Shown here one piece after another: positions 20,641 to 36,514 of a DNA stretch of 64,000 bases; within the stretch, counting starts at the first letter, position 1, and every line of letters begins with the position of its first letter. The notes under the pieces are model-generated. The model was not told the DNA's origin. It made no database searches and saw only the letters and a list, made by a program, of their open reading frames with translations. Both the position numbers and the translations under genes were made by a program. Origin of the DNA: Turnera subulata (Eukaryota; Streptophyta; Magnoliopsida; Malpighiales; Passifloraceae); NCBI GenBank assembly GCA_028386065.3, contig JAKUCV010002023.1:125165-189164 (forward strand). The letters run 5' to 3'.

Positions 20641-21287
20641 GCCCAAAATTTCTTATCTTGCTTGTTTTTTTTTTATGTTTTTTTGGATAAATAAATCTAC
20701 TAGTTTAGATCTAATCTGTCTGTTAGATTTAGATCTAAATCTAGTTTCCCACCTCCTTTTGAGGTTTTATATCTTTTGGGGACTTTCTTCAGTGATTTAT
20801 GCTTGGATGTTCATCAACGACTATGAAGGTTATCACCTTCTTTACTCCTTCTCTTTGAAGATTTGGAGGCTTATGGTGCTGCCCTTTGCTGTCCGTCTAG
20901 AAGATCTTGACTTAGTCACTGATTTGTTCTCTTTTGTTTCCTCCATATCCATTGTGCTTGTTATGGTTGCTGGTAGCAAATAGAAGTTACCTGTATTTCG
21001 AGTGGTGCTGAAGGATATCTCTGCTCCTGTGCAATATGTCTGGAGAAAGAAGATTTTGAGCTCTTGACTTGTACATCCTTACCTGTCCTTATCTGTTGTG
21101 GCACAAGCTCAATTTCTCATCCTCTTGTGTAGTAGGATTGTTGTATGCTCCTCCGAATTTCCAATCTGTTATACTAGATCTAGATATTTCTAGGCTTCCC
21201 TTGTTGTATATGGTTATTTGTATTATGTTCCCATCTTTGATATGGAATGAAATTGCCTTCTGGGCGTTTATGATTAAAAAAAAAAAA
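20641..21287 (+). other. Possible 3' part of a retroposed sequence with A-tail
   Basis: The stretch is T-rich, has no domain, and ends gcgtttatgatt followed by 12 A at about 21275-21287, as LINE 3' ends do. An open frame from 20555 (142 codons) starts plausibly (MARSVDVQEKQ) but soon becomes a hydrophobic T-rich translation, and I do not accept it as a gene. It abuts the serine carboxypeptidase-like pseudogene. Confidence 0.3.
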
Positions 21288-23540
21288 CTTTATAAAATGG
21301 GCCTGTATTCGTGTCATACTTGGCCTAATTTTCTTCACGCCAGTACTGCCATTATCCACTGTCAGGTTTTTGTCTGGATTTCCTGCTTCCCTCCCTTTCA
21401 AACTTGAAACAGGGTGAGTCTATTCTGGTCACTGGAAAAGACAATTTCACCCATACAATATATCTATCTTGGACTCTTTTTAATTTTTTCCCCTAGCAGT
21501 CTAGCACTTTTTTTTTTGATAATGAGCAGTCTAGCACTTTTAAGTACATGCAGAATTGAGACTCAATCTTAGCATGTACCACTAACAATCAGCACAAAAT
21601 GATCATGTTTTTGTTCTTTGCATCTGGGGCATTGTATTGCATCATATATTTATAGGTGAACTGCTAGTTCACGATCAAACGGATTTGTACAAGGGCAGGT
21701 ATCAAAAAAAAAAAACAAGGGGAAATGTTAGACCTGCCTCTTATGAATCAATCGCGTCTTTCTCTGTTTCTTTTCTCTTTTCGTGTGTTTTTTTTTATTC
21801 TTTTATTTTTGCTTATTCACAGTAGGGCTAATTACGTGTGCCCTTGAACACCATCATCACCTCACCCACCCCATTCTTGTAAATTGCCTACTTCATCATC
21901 TATTGTCGCCTGCCCCTCAGTTCAGATCTGGGTTCTTAATTTTGTTCAGGGCCTTTACGTTATAATGCTGTTTGAGGACAATGGCACTCTACTAACATTT
22001 TTCTTGAATCCACACTCATGGACAAAGGTTCATTGTTTCATCAACTTTTCCTGTTCTTCTGTTTGTTGGTTTGTGATCTTGTTTTGTTCATACTTATGTT
22101 GAGTTGAACCCAGGCCTCTAGCATAATCTTTTTGGATGCACCTATTGGCACTGGTTTCTCATATTCGAGGAGTTGGGAACTTTTCAGGACTGGGGAGACC
22201 AATTTTCCACTCAAACTTCTAAATTTCTGAGAAAGGTGTAGTTCCATAATCATACCACCATAAGAATGACATTCAGCTCAACAGAATTGCTTCTGTCAAA
22301 CTAGCAAAATGCAGTGAACTACATCTTGTTTGCTTTCTTACGCATTTTCTATGATCATTCAGTGCTTAGTCGTTCCAAGTTCATAAAAAATCCTCTATAT
22401 ATTCTGGCACGGTTGTTCCAATCATTATGAAAGAAATCTCAGCAGGTAATGGGCATCATGTTCTCTCTTGCCTTGCACTAAAAGCCTGAACTCCTATATT
22501 TTTTTTTATCATAAAAAAGGGAAAGAGCCTGAACTCCTATATTTAGAAACAAGCCATCGTAGTTGAAATGATATTGCAGGTACAGAAGCGGGAGAGTTAC
22601 TAGAACTCGATCTAAAAGTAATCAAGCGATCAAATGCCAGATCCATACCAATATATCTAGCGGTTTAATCTAAGTCCAGTCTTGTTATTTGGAGGCTAGG
22701 TGGCTAAGGTTGCCTAAAATTTGTTCAGGGTTATGTGCTTGGTAATCCAGCAACTCACAGAAAGTATGCTGGCAATTCAAAAATCCCATTTGCACATCGC
22801 ATAGCATTAATTTCTGAGGAACTCTACAAGGTTATTTTCAACTAAACTTTCCCATGTACTATTGTCCGTTATGATTATACAGTCAGCCAATCACCAACCA
22901 TGTTTTCGTTCAGCGAACCAAAATGAATTGCAAACGAGAGTGTGTAGAAATAGACTAACAGAATTAAAGTGCATAAGAGATCTTCAAGCTATCTCCAAGG
23001 TGGAGTTTTCTTACTTTCATCAAGTAAGGCTGAATATTTCTTCAAGCAATGATACGGCAACAATCCTAGAATTTAGCTAGAACCACCTCCGAATGAAAAA
23101 CTGTCCCTGAACCCAAATTCAATCAACCAGATAGTTCTGCAATAGTATCTTTTCATCTCTAAACAGCAAGGAACAAGCAAAAAAAAGAATAGAAAATTGC
23201 AATGAATTGAATAGAACACCACAAGTTATTAATCTGATAAGTAATATTCGATCCCTAAAGTAAAATCAGCAAGAATCCACCCCCTAATTTTGGCTCTCGC
23301 TTTTTTGACGAGAAAGAAACACTCAAAGTATTCTGAAAATACATCTTGTATTAATTCTCAAAGCTCATGATAATCCCTAAAATTAGAACTAACATAACCT
23401 ATTTATACTAGTGAAAACTTAAAAATTAAAGGAATATGCGCGTGAACCAGAGGTGGATCCAGGAGACAAGCAGGGCCCAGGCCCCCCCTAGATTTTTGTT
23501 CTTATATTACGTTGGGGTAGAAATATCATAACAACCTAAG

Positions 23541-25226
23541 TAGCTGAGTGCCCTCTGTGAAGACCCGACCCAAAATCACTTGGGCCTCCTCACCTATTCC
23601 TTACACCTTCTTCTTTACCAACATCCGATATCTTTGGAGTCGCCACCAGAATTTTATTATAGGGCAAAATTCGGGAAAAACATTTCATGACTCCGTTTTA
23701 AGGCAACCAGTTAGCGAACTAAAGATATTGGCCCGGGGGTTCGTCACGGATGGGAAGGTGTTAGGCACCCATCTGCTGGGGCGAGACTTTGTGCAATTGA
23801 TGAATATGAGTATGCCTTATGCAAGTATGTATAATGTGGAAACAAATCATATAAAGAAAGAAATTGAATTGGAACAAAAATAGAGAAAATAAAATAATTG
23901 AGCTTGAGTCTCCAGCACTAGAGACCATCTACGTACCCCGGCGACCGGGTTCAAAGCCCACGTAGTTTTTGTTCATGGCATCACAGCATTTACATCATTA
24001 ATATCATCATCAAAACCTCAGCAAATAGTAAACACAACAGGGTTTAGTATTACTTCTTGTAGCTCTCCTCTAGCTCCTTGGTTTAGGTTGAATTGTGCAC
24101 CCACTTTCTTCCCGTTCCAGCTCAATCTTTGATTCCCTCATGGTCTACCCTTGTTGCCTCTTTAATGATGATACCCACAAAATTCCTCTAGAGTTTCTGC
24201 CTATAGAAGGTTTTCTAGACTTGGAGAAGTAGAGTTTCTCCAAGCAAATAAAGCTTATAGGGGTGCGTGTGTAATGAGTGATTGATCTTTAAAAAAGTGA
24301 ATGGGGGGTCCTATTTATAGTGTTCTGGGGTGTATAGGAGCGTGGAACTGCTTAATGATCAAGGTCTCAGCTAAAAATCTGGGCCAAAACCGTGTAGAAT
24401 CAGATTAGGGGCGAAAATCGGGGAAATCGTGCATTTCTGGGCTCCAAGACCGCCAGGGCCGGCGGTCATAGGCTGGATGGCCGCCATGGCCGACGGTCAT
24501 GGGCTCCATGATCGCCAGGGCCGGCGTTCATCCCGCCATGGCCGCCGGGAACCCCGCCTTTCCCAGGTTCTTTCCTTTTTCGCTCCCGGTTTCCCTTAAT
24601 TCCTCCCTGATTTGATTCCACCGCCTAATTAACCCCTAATCAACCCAAAATCACCTCTTTTCTTGATTAAAACTCTCCCCAATCACCTCCTAATTGATTA
24701 ATTACACATTAAGTCCCCATTTTGTGCCCAAATCATACCAAAAATACATTTACTATTAAGGAATGATTTAACTCTGATTTTCCATGAAAATCAGAGTTAA
24801 AATTAGTCTGCAAGTAATGTGTTTATGGGCTACTCTACTCTGGAAAGATCATATCTCATTAACTTGGCCTCCTAAATTCATTCCTAACCCAAACATAAAT
24901 CATCTCAATATGATTAAGTTAAAATAAATAAGAAAGCCGAAGCAATGAAATAAGATACATTTTAATGCATTAGACCTTGACATATTTTTATTTTAAGATT
25001 AAATCATCTCATTAATGCTAGAGTCCAAATACATAAAGGTTAAATTTACCAAAACATATTTATTCTATTAAATTAAATTCTTATCAAGCTCTATCCCAAG
25101 ACCAAATCATATAATTAATCCTAAGGTTCAAGCATGTTCAAAATCTAATTTAAAAGAATGTTCGTAGGTCAAATTCGGTTGTTCACACCCTCCCTTAACT
25201 CAACTAAATGCCCCTGGTTCGAGTCT
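23541..25226 (+). repeat. tRNA-derived SINE-like sequence split by a solo LTR
   Basis: Removing the LTR and one target copy joins tagctgagtgc (A-box-like, 23541-23551) to ggttcgagtct (B-box-like, 25216-25226) at a distance of about 40 bases, as in Pol III promoters. Downstream sequence is C- and T-rich. It sits in an intron of the SCPL pseudogene. The call depends on two short boxes. Confidence 0.4.
23556..25187 (-). mobile_element. Solo LTR of the Tat family, target duplication CCCTC
   Basis: It is 1632 bases long, with ends TGTGAAGACCCGACC and GGTTGTTCACA on the + strand. CCCTC lies at both 23551-23555 and 25188-25192. The - strand TATA box is at 24312-24320. U3 holds about six GACCGCC/GGCGGTC-type boxes at 24448-24550, more than the LTR at 11460. 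No internal region remains. Confidence 0.85.
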
Positions 25227-26520
25227 CCACCCCGCCCTTTTCTTCAAGTTTTCCACCCTCTTTCCAAGTTTTCTAGCACATAATTCTGAAATTGATTATC
25301 CAATATTGAGTCGCGAATGTTCGCCAATGTTGCCCCTATAAATGCCTTGGCGTGCTTCAATCCTTACGTTACCAGTGATGCCTTGGCTACTTGCATGATG
25401 ATGACGAGTTGCATCATTCCTCAAGTCCCAAGGTTGGCTTGGCGATTTGTATCAAGCAATCATGAGATATATTTATGTTTTGCAGTGCATTGCCAGAATA
25501 GTGTCCACCGACATTTTGGATCCCCATTGCAGCACTACCTTTAGAATATTAAACAAGAAAAGCGGTAATGAAAGTTTCTTGCTCCTACTATCTAGTTTTC
25601 CCCATCCTTGGTATGAGGTAGGTCCATAGTTTTGTGGTCTCATTTGGTATGACTTAGGTCATTCATGACTTTAAAATGAGAACTTGTTATCATTTATCAT
25701 TAACAGAGATGAAAGGATAGAATGGTGGAACAATAGTTTTTTTTCTTAATGGGTGACTGATCATGAAAATGCAGGGCTGCAATAGCGTACTCAGCAACAT
25801 CTGGGCCAATGATATCCGTGCCAAAAGGCTCTCCATGCTTGGTAGGTAATTAAGATGTTTCCACTTGGTATGTCAACATCAGAATCAAAACTGTTGAGGA
25901 TAATAATGCAATCATTTACGGTGGGAATAGGGAGAACTTCCAAGGGGATGGATTAGATGCAATGGGAGCTTACATTACATTCAAGATGTCCGGGGTACTA
26001 CAAGTTTTCATCAAGATCTCAATGCAAGAGGTTATTGGGCTCTGATATACAGGTCATACATTCCATCCGTATACTTTGCTCTGCTAAAATAGGTTGAATC
26101 AAATTTGAGATGCTTTGCAGGTCAAATTAAATTTCACTAAGAGTGTTTTCTCAAGCGTGTTCTGCAGGCTAGCAATCAGTGAATAATATGTGATGTAATG
26201 CAGTGGTGACTATGATATGATGATACCTTACGTGGGAACTCTAGCATGGATCAAGTCCTCGAATCTCAGAATTCTCGAATGCTGGTGGCCATGGCTAGTT
26301 GATGGCTAAGTTGTTAGGTAGGCCATGACCAATGTACACCTTTTCTGTTTTTTGCCAATGGACCCCTTCTGAAGATGATCGAATGATGTTCTAAATCATA
26401 TAATTTTGTCAGGCTTTAGTGGTCTATCTTATGCAGTGCTTTCTGTTTGCAGCTACGAACTCGACAAAGTACTCGAACAATTTCACTTTTGCAACAACCA
26501 AGACAAGAATTATGCTTCTT

Positions 26521-28619
26521 TGTTCCTAAATAAGTTTTTTTTTACAAGTATATATGCATAAAGCGACAAATTAGTGACATTTCATACTTGCAAATCTTTC
26601 AGAGAGCATGTCATACAGCTCCAAAATTTAATCCTAGGGAATGTTTTGCCATGCTCAAACGGTAAATTTCTGAGGAACCTCTATGATTAATGGATCTTGG
26701 CATTAAACCAACCAAAATGCGGCTCCAGACAAAAGGCGTAAGTTCTATGAGTCCCTTCCGAACACACTTTATCCTCCTCTTTCCCCCTCATCGCCTGAGG
26801 AAGGAAGAAGAGGCGCATAAACCCCATACCACATCGGATGAAGACTTCGATATTGATCTTGACAAAATTCCAAGAGATTCCATTGCAATTATACTTTTTC
26901 TCAATCCGATTATTATTAAAGTGCAAAAATTTGGGAAGATTTTTCATTTTCACGCCCTTCTAAAACTCATCAGATGGTTATGGGCTACGAGAGAATCGTT
27001 CCTCCTACTCTGCTACCGGCGAGGATGATGGCGATGGCGATGAGTGAGTTTGGGTTGGCGAATGACTTCAATTTCTAATTCAAGTTAGACTAATGAGTGC
27101 ATTTTTTACTCAACTGGGGCGTCAGCATCAACTCGTCATTCATTCCTCCTCTGCTTGAGGATGGCAAAGAGATTGGGAAGAGCAAACTCTATTAAGGCTT
27201 CTATTTATCTGGAGAGTTGTGTTCAAGACCAAAACTTGTAAAAGTCTCACAATCATGATCATAGTGATATGCCTCTGCTTCTTCCTATCTATTAAAGTTC
27301 TAGAATCTTCCCTTATAATTGTGTTAAAACAGCAGCTACTAGTCTTTCAAATACTAAGGACGATGTTGCCTCCTCTCTCCCTGCCAAGTGCAACGTCCAG
27401 ATGAATATTCCCATCTCTAAAAGTACCAACTGCAAGGAGTGAGTTTTCCCATCTTTTGTTTCTTGGTTTAGTGTGCAAAGAGTGACAAATTGGCTTCTAA
27501 CTAAACTAATCTTCGTCTCTTTTCTCTGGTGTAGCCTTAATTGAAAATGAAGGCCACCTAGCTCGAGGAATAAGGCTTTGGAATGATGCGTGAATCCATT
27601 CCATTGATTTACAAATTGATGTTATTAAATTTGAAATAAGTTAGAGATTGGGGGCATGAGAAATTCTGAATCCAGGTGTGATACCTAAACTCTTAAAAAT
27701 CTTGTAATGATTAATTTGAGAGGGCTACTTGGGTACCTGCATGATCTTTTCGTTCGTTTGCAGCTAAATTAAAAATTTAATCACTAAGTTGCTGATGTTG
27801 TCTTGTTTCTAACCCATTGACGCACACATGTTGTTGTGGTATAGACAAAAAATAACTCGAACCACAACCGACGTAGTTGCATTGAACATCCATCAGTAGA
27901 GCTCGCATTAGAAACTTAAAACAGTCAAGAGTAAAGTTGCATTGAACATCAAAATTCCTAACTATTGGCATCATGAGACTATTTAGCATGAACAAAGACT
28001 ATGCCGAAAATAGATCTAGGTGGGAGGTTCATTGATAGTACATGGGATGGTAGACTTAAATGATCACTGAAAGGTAAAGAAAGAGTAAAAGAACAAATTG
28101 TAGCTGGAACTAGGCATTGGTTTTCAACTTATTTGGTAATCAGCAACAAGCTCACCTTCACACATTAAAGCATAAAGCTGTAAATATCTGCTCCACATCT
28201 GCCTCCTCAATTTCAATCCCCTCCTTCAGCATGCCCACCCAGGCCACCACTTCTTGAGGCATCGTCACATACACCACGCATCATCAACTACAACCACAGT
28301 CCACAGATTTCTCATAAAATTCAATGCATTCTACGTCTAGTTCTCTGTTGCAGTACCACCACAGCCCAAAGGAAACTAAAATATCCAAAGGAAGGAATTA
28401 CGCGCCCATGTATTGCTTCATCTTCTTCTTCTACACGTTTGATGACGAGGTTTCTAGCCTTTAGTTATTAATGGATTTGGTTATGGCTCTCTCTAGCTAA
28501 GCAACTGGTTCTTGCTTTATCTGGAGCCGCCCGGATCATAGTCATATAATAGGTCGTACGCTCTGGTATGTGGTAGCGTACATCCTACGCTACCTTTATA
28601 GAATTCAGTACGTGCGGGT
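26521..28619. other. Non-coding or unrecognised sequence
   Basis: An overlapping pair of short frames at 26687-27028 has no recognisable domain. A - strand stretch at about 28155-28265 reads VTMPQEVVAWVGMLKEGIEI and ends in a stop, and could be a fragment of a coding exon I cannot name. A stretch at about 27290-27420 also reads partly like protein. Everything else is featureless. Confidence 0.3.
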
Positions 28620-29759
28620 TAGGGCTAAGCAAACTGTCGGTTCGGCACATGCCGTGCTGAAACATGAATCGGCCGGACTTTTCCAAACCCCTAATATTTT
28701 GACCGACGCCGAGCCGTTTTCCCCTCCCTACCGATCAGCATGGTACCGAACAATACCGACATCAGTACGGTCGGCATTAAGGCATGCCGATGCCGACATA
28801 TCACCAAGGTAAGAACACTAAAATTTCCAGAATTTCATAGTTCAAACTTCAAACATAAATGAACAAAAACCTAAACATCCATTCAAGCTAGCCAAAAAGA
28901 AAGGAAATAATTCACAGAATTGCATACAATCATACATAACCATATCCAAATCCAAATATCAAATCCTTAATCCAAATCAATACCATGTTACCACCCAGCA
29001 AAGCAAACACATAATAACTAATGATATCCAAATCCAAGCAGTATTACAGATCCAAAATCTCAGAAAGTGAGAAATAAATATCAGAAGAAAGAAATCAGAA
29101 TCAGTCTTGAACTTCAACCCCTCATGTCCTCATCCTTGATCCTTCATCAATGTCCACGGCAAGATCTAGGACTGAGGGTCGAGAGGAATTGGAGCTTTGG
29201 GGATTTTTTGATTTGGGATTTAGGGTTTCTGTCTGACACTAAACAATCGAAAGAGATGACGGAGGGTTAGGGGGAACTAGGGCTTTGAGGCTTTGGGAAT
29301 AGAGATGGAGGAGAGGAATTAAGAGAGGCGGAGCCTCGGAGGAGGAAGGAGGCCGACCGGAGAGAGGAAGAGAAGAAGAGAAGAGAATAGATTGGAGAGA
29401 GAGAGTCTGAAGTGTGAAAATGATTTTAATTTTTAGGATTAGTCGCTTTTAACGTTTTAACATTTGAGTTGGGTAATGTGTCTGGGTTGGGTAATGTATT
29501 GTGGTTGGACTCTGGGTGTTTTTCTTTTGGGTTGGGGGAGGCAGGCCCGGGAGGGGTGTGTGTAAGGCCGGTCGGTATCAGCCTATACCGAGTACCGACG
29601 GTTCGAAACACACCCTACCGCCTCCTCAGTCCCTTTTGTTCGGCTCAGCACGAAGCAGTGGGGTGGCTGGCAGCCTTGGCCATTTTTTGAACCGAGTACC
29701 GTCGGTTCAACCATGATATTGGCTCGGCACGGTTGGCTCGGTAATTTTGCACAGCCCTA
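28620..29759. mobile_element. Non-autonomous hAT transposon, target duplication GTGCGGGT
   Basis: The element begins TAGGGCTAAGCAAAC and ends TTTTGCACAGCCCTA, an imperfect terminal inverted repeat, and is 1140 bases long. A perfect 8-bp duplication GTGCGGGT lies at 28612-28619 and 29760-29767. Both ends are packed with CGGTAC, CCGAC and GGCAC words, the likely transposase-binding repeats. The centre is an A-rich segment followed by an AG-rich one with no transposase, so it depended on another copy. Confidence 0.85.
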
Positions 29760-29946
29760 GTGCGGGTATACTTTTCCAGTTCGATAATTTGGTACGCGGT
29801 ACATTTAAATTGTTTGACCGATACTTGGGCTGGGTCTTTTGAAAAATAATTTGGGCCAAGTCATTTTTTTTTTATTAAGCCTAATTTAAATCACCTGAAG
29901 AATGAGATTAAAAAATAGATAGTAAAACAAATATCAAAAGAACACT

Positions 29947-30040
29947 GGCAACATTACTTGTTGTGTAGTGGCACCTCTCTTGGTATTTCATCGAAGAGGT
30001 CAGGGTTCAATCCCAGTAGTTATTAGGATTTTAATGTACC
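29947..30040 (+). repeat. SINE-like sequence
   Basis: The words tgtagtggcac (A-box-like) and gggttcaatccc (B-box-like), about 40 bases apart, suggest a tRNA-derived SINE. The solo LTR at 30059 was inserted just downstream. Short motifs only, so this is tentative. Confidence 0.4.
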
Positions 30041-30058
30041 AAAAAAACAACACTAGAC

Positions 30059-31644
30059 TGTGAATACCCGACCCAAAATCCCTTGGGCCTATTCACCTAT
30101 TCCTTTCACCTTCTTCCTCGGGTCAATCCCACATCATTGGAGTCGCTACCTAAGTTTTATTAGGGACAAAACTTAGGAAAAACCCTCAAATGACTCCTTA
30201 GGCAACATGGTCATGGCGAACCAAAGATATGGGATCAGGGGTTCGTCACAGATGGGAAGGTGTTAGGCACCCATCCATGTTGGGTCGAAATATTGTGCAA
30301 TCAAAGAGAAACGTGCACCTTGTGCAAGTGTGCAAGTATGCAAGTGTGGAAAACAAAGAAAGGGGGAGGAAAAGACTTGGCTTGCATCCCGTTGTGAGAC
30401 CGAGACTACCTACGTACCCGAGTGATCGGGGTCAAAGCCACGTAGTTCTAAATATGGCACTAATCGGCCACTTACATCACCAAAAGCATCAGCAATCAAT
30501 CAACCAGAATCAATCAAAAAGGGATTTAGGATTACCTTGTGTAGCCATACTCTAGCTCCTTGTAATGGGTTGAGTTCTACACCCACCTTCTTGCCACTCC
30601 TTAGCTCTATGGTTGATCCTCTTCTTGACTCCTCCTTGCTAGACTGCTGCTTGATGCTCCCCACAAAATTCCTCCAGAGTTTCTGCCTTAGAAAATATTT
30701 CTAAGCTTGGAGGAGTAGAGTTTCTCCAAGCAAGAAGAGCTTATGGGTGTGTATGTGAGAAAGATTGTGTCCCTTTTGAAATGTATGTGAGGGGTCCTAT
30801 TTATAGTGTTCTGGGAAGCCTAGGGGCGTGGACCTGTTTAATGGTGAAGATTATGCCCGAAAATCTGGTCCAAAACCGCGTAAGATCGAAAAAGAAACAA
30901 AATTGGAAAAATTAGGGATTCTGGAGGGTCATGACCGCCATTGCCGGCGTTCATCCACTGCATGACCGCCACTGCCGGCGGTCTTATGTGGGTGCCCGCC
31001 GGCAGCCGGCGGTCTTCGCGAGATGGCCGCCGGTCGCCGCGCGTTTCACCCGTTCTTTCCTTTTCGAGCCCCCAATCCCCCTAATTCAGGCCTGATTCGA
31101 TTCTACCGTGTAATCAACCCCTAATCTACCTAGAATCACTCAATTACTTGGTCATCACTCCCTCAAATCATTCCATAATCAAAAGAATACCTATTAACAC
31201 CCAAAATCATACCAAAAACACATAATCTAATTAAATGATAATTAACTCTGATTTTCGTGGAAAATCAGAGCTAAAATCGATCTGCAAGAAATGTGTTAAT
31301 GGGCTGGACAAACTCTGGAGAATAATTAATTTGGACCCTTAAATTCATTCCTAACCCAAGAATAAATCATCTCATTATTATTGGGTAAAAACAAATAAAA
31401 AAGGCCTAAATATATCTTAATACAAATAAACCTTATCATATGTTTTATCCTAAGGCCAAATCATCTCATTAATCCTAGGATTTAAGTGCATAATGGTTTA
31501 TGTCATCAAAATACATTAATTCTACTAAATTACAATTCATATCATGCTTGAACCTTGGACCAAATCATCTCATTGATCCCAAGTCTACACATGTACAAAG
31601 TCTCATTTAGTAAAATTTCCGTCGGTCAAATTTGGGTATTCACA
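30059..31644 (-). mobile_element. Solo LTR of the Tat family, target duplication TAGAC
   Basis: It is 1586 bases long, with ends TGTGAATACCCGACC and GGGTATTCACA on the + strand and TAGAC at 30054-30058 and 31645-31649. The - strand TATA box is at 30799-30807. GC-rich GACCGCC/GGCGGTC boxes extend from 30931 to about 31040. The orientation matches the other family members. Confidence 0.85.
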
Positions 31645-31677
31645 TAGACTTAATCTGCAGCCTCGCATTGTTATCAT

Positions 31678-32970
31678 TGATGAATTAAAAAGNCCCTTTT
31701 TTGTTCGATTTTGGAAGTGAAGAGAGATACTATTTTCATTCAAGGAATGATATATTCCGTTAAAGACAATCCTTCGCGTAAATTGCTTTCTTTTATGCTA
31801 TATTCGATTCTTCTTATCCATATTCACTCTTAGATGCATTTACCCCCCTTTTTAGTGCGAGAATTGATGATTCCAGCCCAAAACCATGAGGAGTTGTGTA
31901 GAGTCCTGTTGCAGTAGAAAATACATGCCAGATAGTGTTCCTCACAGTGTGCTGTTGACTGGGCTTTTATTTTTGATAAAGCTACGCCTAATTTTTAGGG
32001 AATTAAGGAGGGAATGCACCTAGACACTCCTAGCTTGGAAAGAAGATCTGGACATTATATTAAGTATTAGAATTTTACTAAAAGAAGACTTCACGCAATA
32101 AAGAGGAAAAAAAGGAGGAAAATCCTAGATATAAAAGTACTTAATCCTTACGACCAAAAGCAAATTTTGACAGAAAAAGTCACGCAATTTGACAAAGAAG
32201 AAAGTGGAGCTCAAGCCTTGAAGAAGTCGACTTTTGTTGACTTTATTTTCTTGGTTTGGAAGAATATTTTTTTATCTTTTTCTTTGTTCTTTTCTCTAGT
32301 TCTGTGAACTAAATTCATATCTACGTCTATGGGATGGAACTCTAGTCGAATTTTGTAGTTTATTATTCAAATTTGGATTTCGTTTATTCGTTATTGCTTG
32401 ATTTACTTTACAGTGTGCTTCAAAGTGCTATTGATTTGGCCACTCTATATCACTATCTTAAACGACGAGTGAAGAGCCGTGGGGTGAAACTAGGGATTTC
32501 TGAAAAGACTGTAGTAAAACTTTAATCTACTGATCACCGAGAGGGACTTTAGGTTAATTGAGGATCACAACACGTAGCACAGTGTCCCTGCATCCTAGAA
32601 TAGGATTACACTGGTGATAGTGGCTAATTCGATATTATGGTAGGATTATGATACTGGCGACAACGAGTTATAATTATTTTAGGCTAAGTAGCCCTTTAAG
32701 CAAGACGATTAGACAGTCAAATTTGGATAATTGCTAGATTACTAAACATTAGTGAACCTCGGACGGCCTAGGATTCCATCCATCTAATTTATATTATTTT
32801 AGTTTCGTGCTTGCTTTGTTTTGAGTCTATATCTCATCTCGACTCTTTAATGTTTTATTGTTATTTCTAGCCTAAATATTCCATTTACCAAGGACAATAT
32901 TGTTTACGTGATCCCTGTAGTTTGACCTTGTTGCTACATCGTATTATATACTTGCAGTAAATTGTGATCA
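31678..32970 (+). mobile_element. Old Athila-type LTR
   Basis: Its second half aligns by eye with the Athila LTR at 44829: compare gaactaaattcatatctacg with gaactaatttctcttatcta, followed by a shared attattcaa...ttattcgttattctttgatt pattern. It ends at CA just before a decayed tRNA-Asp primer site (TGGCGCCGTTGTTGGAGA, 32978-32995). The left end at TGATGAATT is inferred from family length. One undetermined base is at 31693. The internal region beyond the primer site decays quickly. Confidence 0.6.
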
Positions 32971-32995
32971 AGTTTTTTGGCGCCGTTGTTGGAGA

Positions 32996-36514
<3,519 letters not shown>

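Larger units (their letters stand above)
21342..26520 (+). pseudogene. Serine carboxypeptidase-like (SCPL, family S10) pseudogene
   Basis: At least nine exon-like segments follow the order of a plant SCPL protein, with consensus splice sites. They are: about 21342-21413 (SGFPASLPFKLETG, then GTGAGT); 21950-22027 (LNPHSWTK); 22114-22235 (IIFLDAPIGTGFSYS); about 22362-22446 (SKFIKNPLYI, VVPIIMKEISAGN); 22729-22830 ([28 protein letters not shown]); about 22882-22990; 25775-25841 (LSNIWAND); about 25985-26052 (FHQDLNARGYWALIY); and 26204-26317 (GDYDMMIPYVGTLAWIK). A last piece is near 26455-26510. The exon with GGPGCS and the catalytic Ser (GDSYS) are missing, the terminal GGGH is not seen, and a TAA at 26307 replaces Gln. 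Intact relatives are vacuolar acyltransferases or peptidases. Confidence 0.8.

Noticed and set aside
20555..20983. 142-codon ORF starting MARSVDVQEKQ
   Set aside because: After about 35 codons it becomes a hydrophobic translation of T-rich DNA, and it lies next to retroposon debris.
26690..27028. 112-codon ORF MDLGIKPTKMRL
   Set aside because: It has no conserved features, is overlapped by an equally long ORF on the other strand, and lies in a non-coding region after the SCPL pseudogene.
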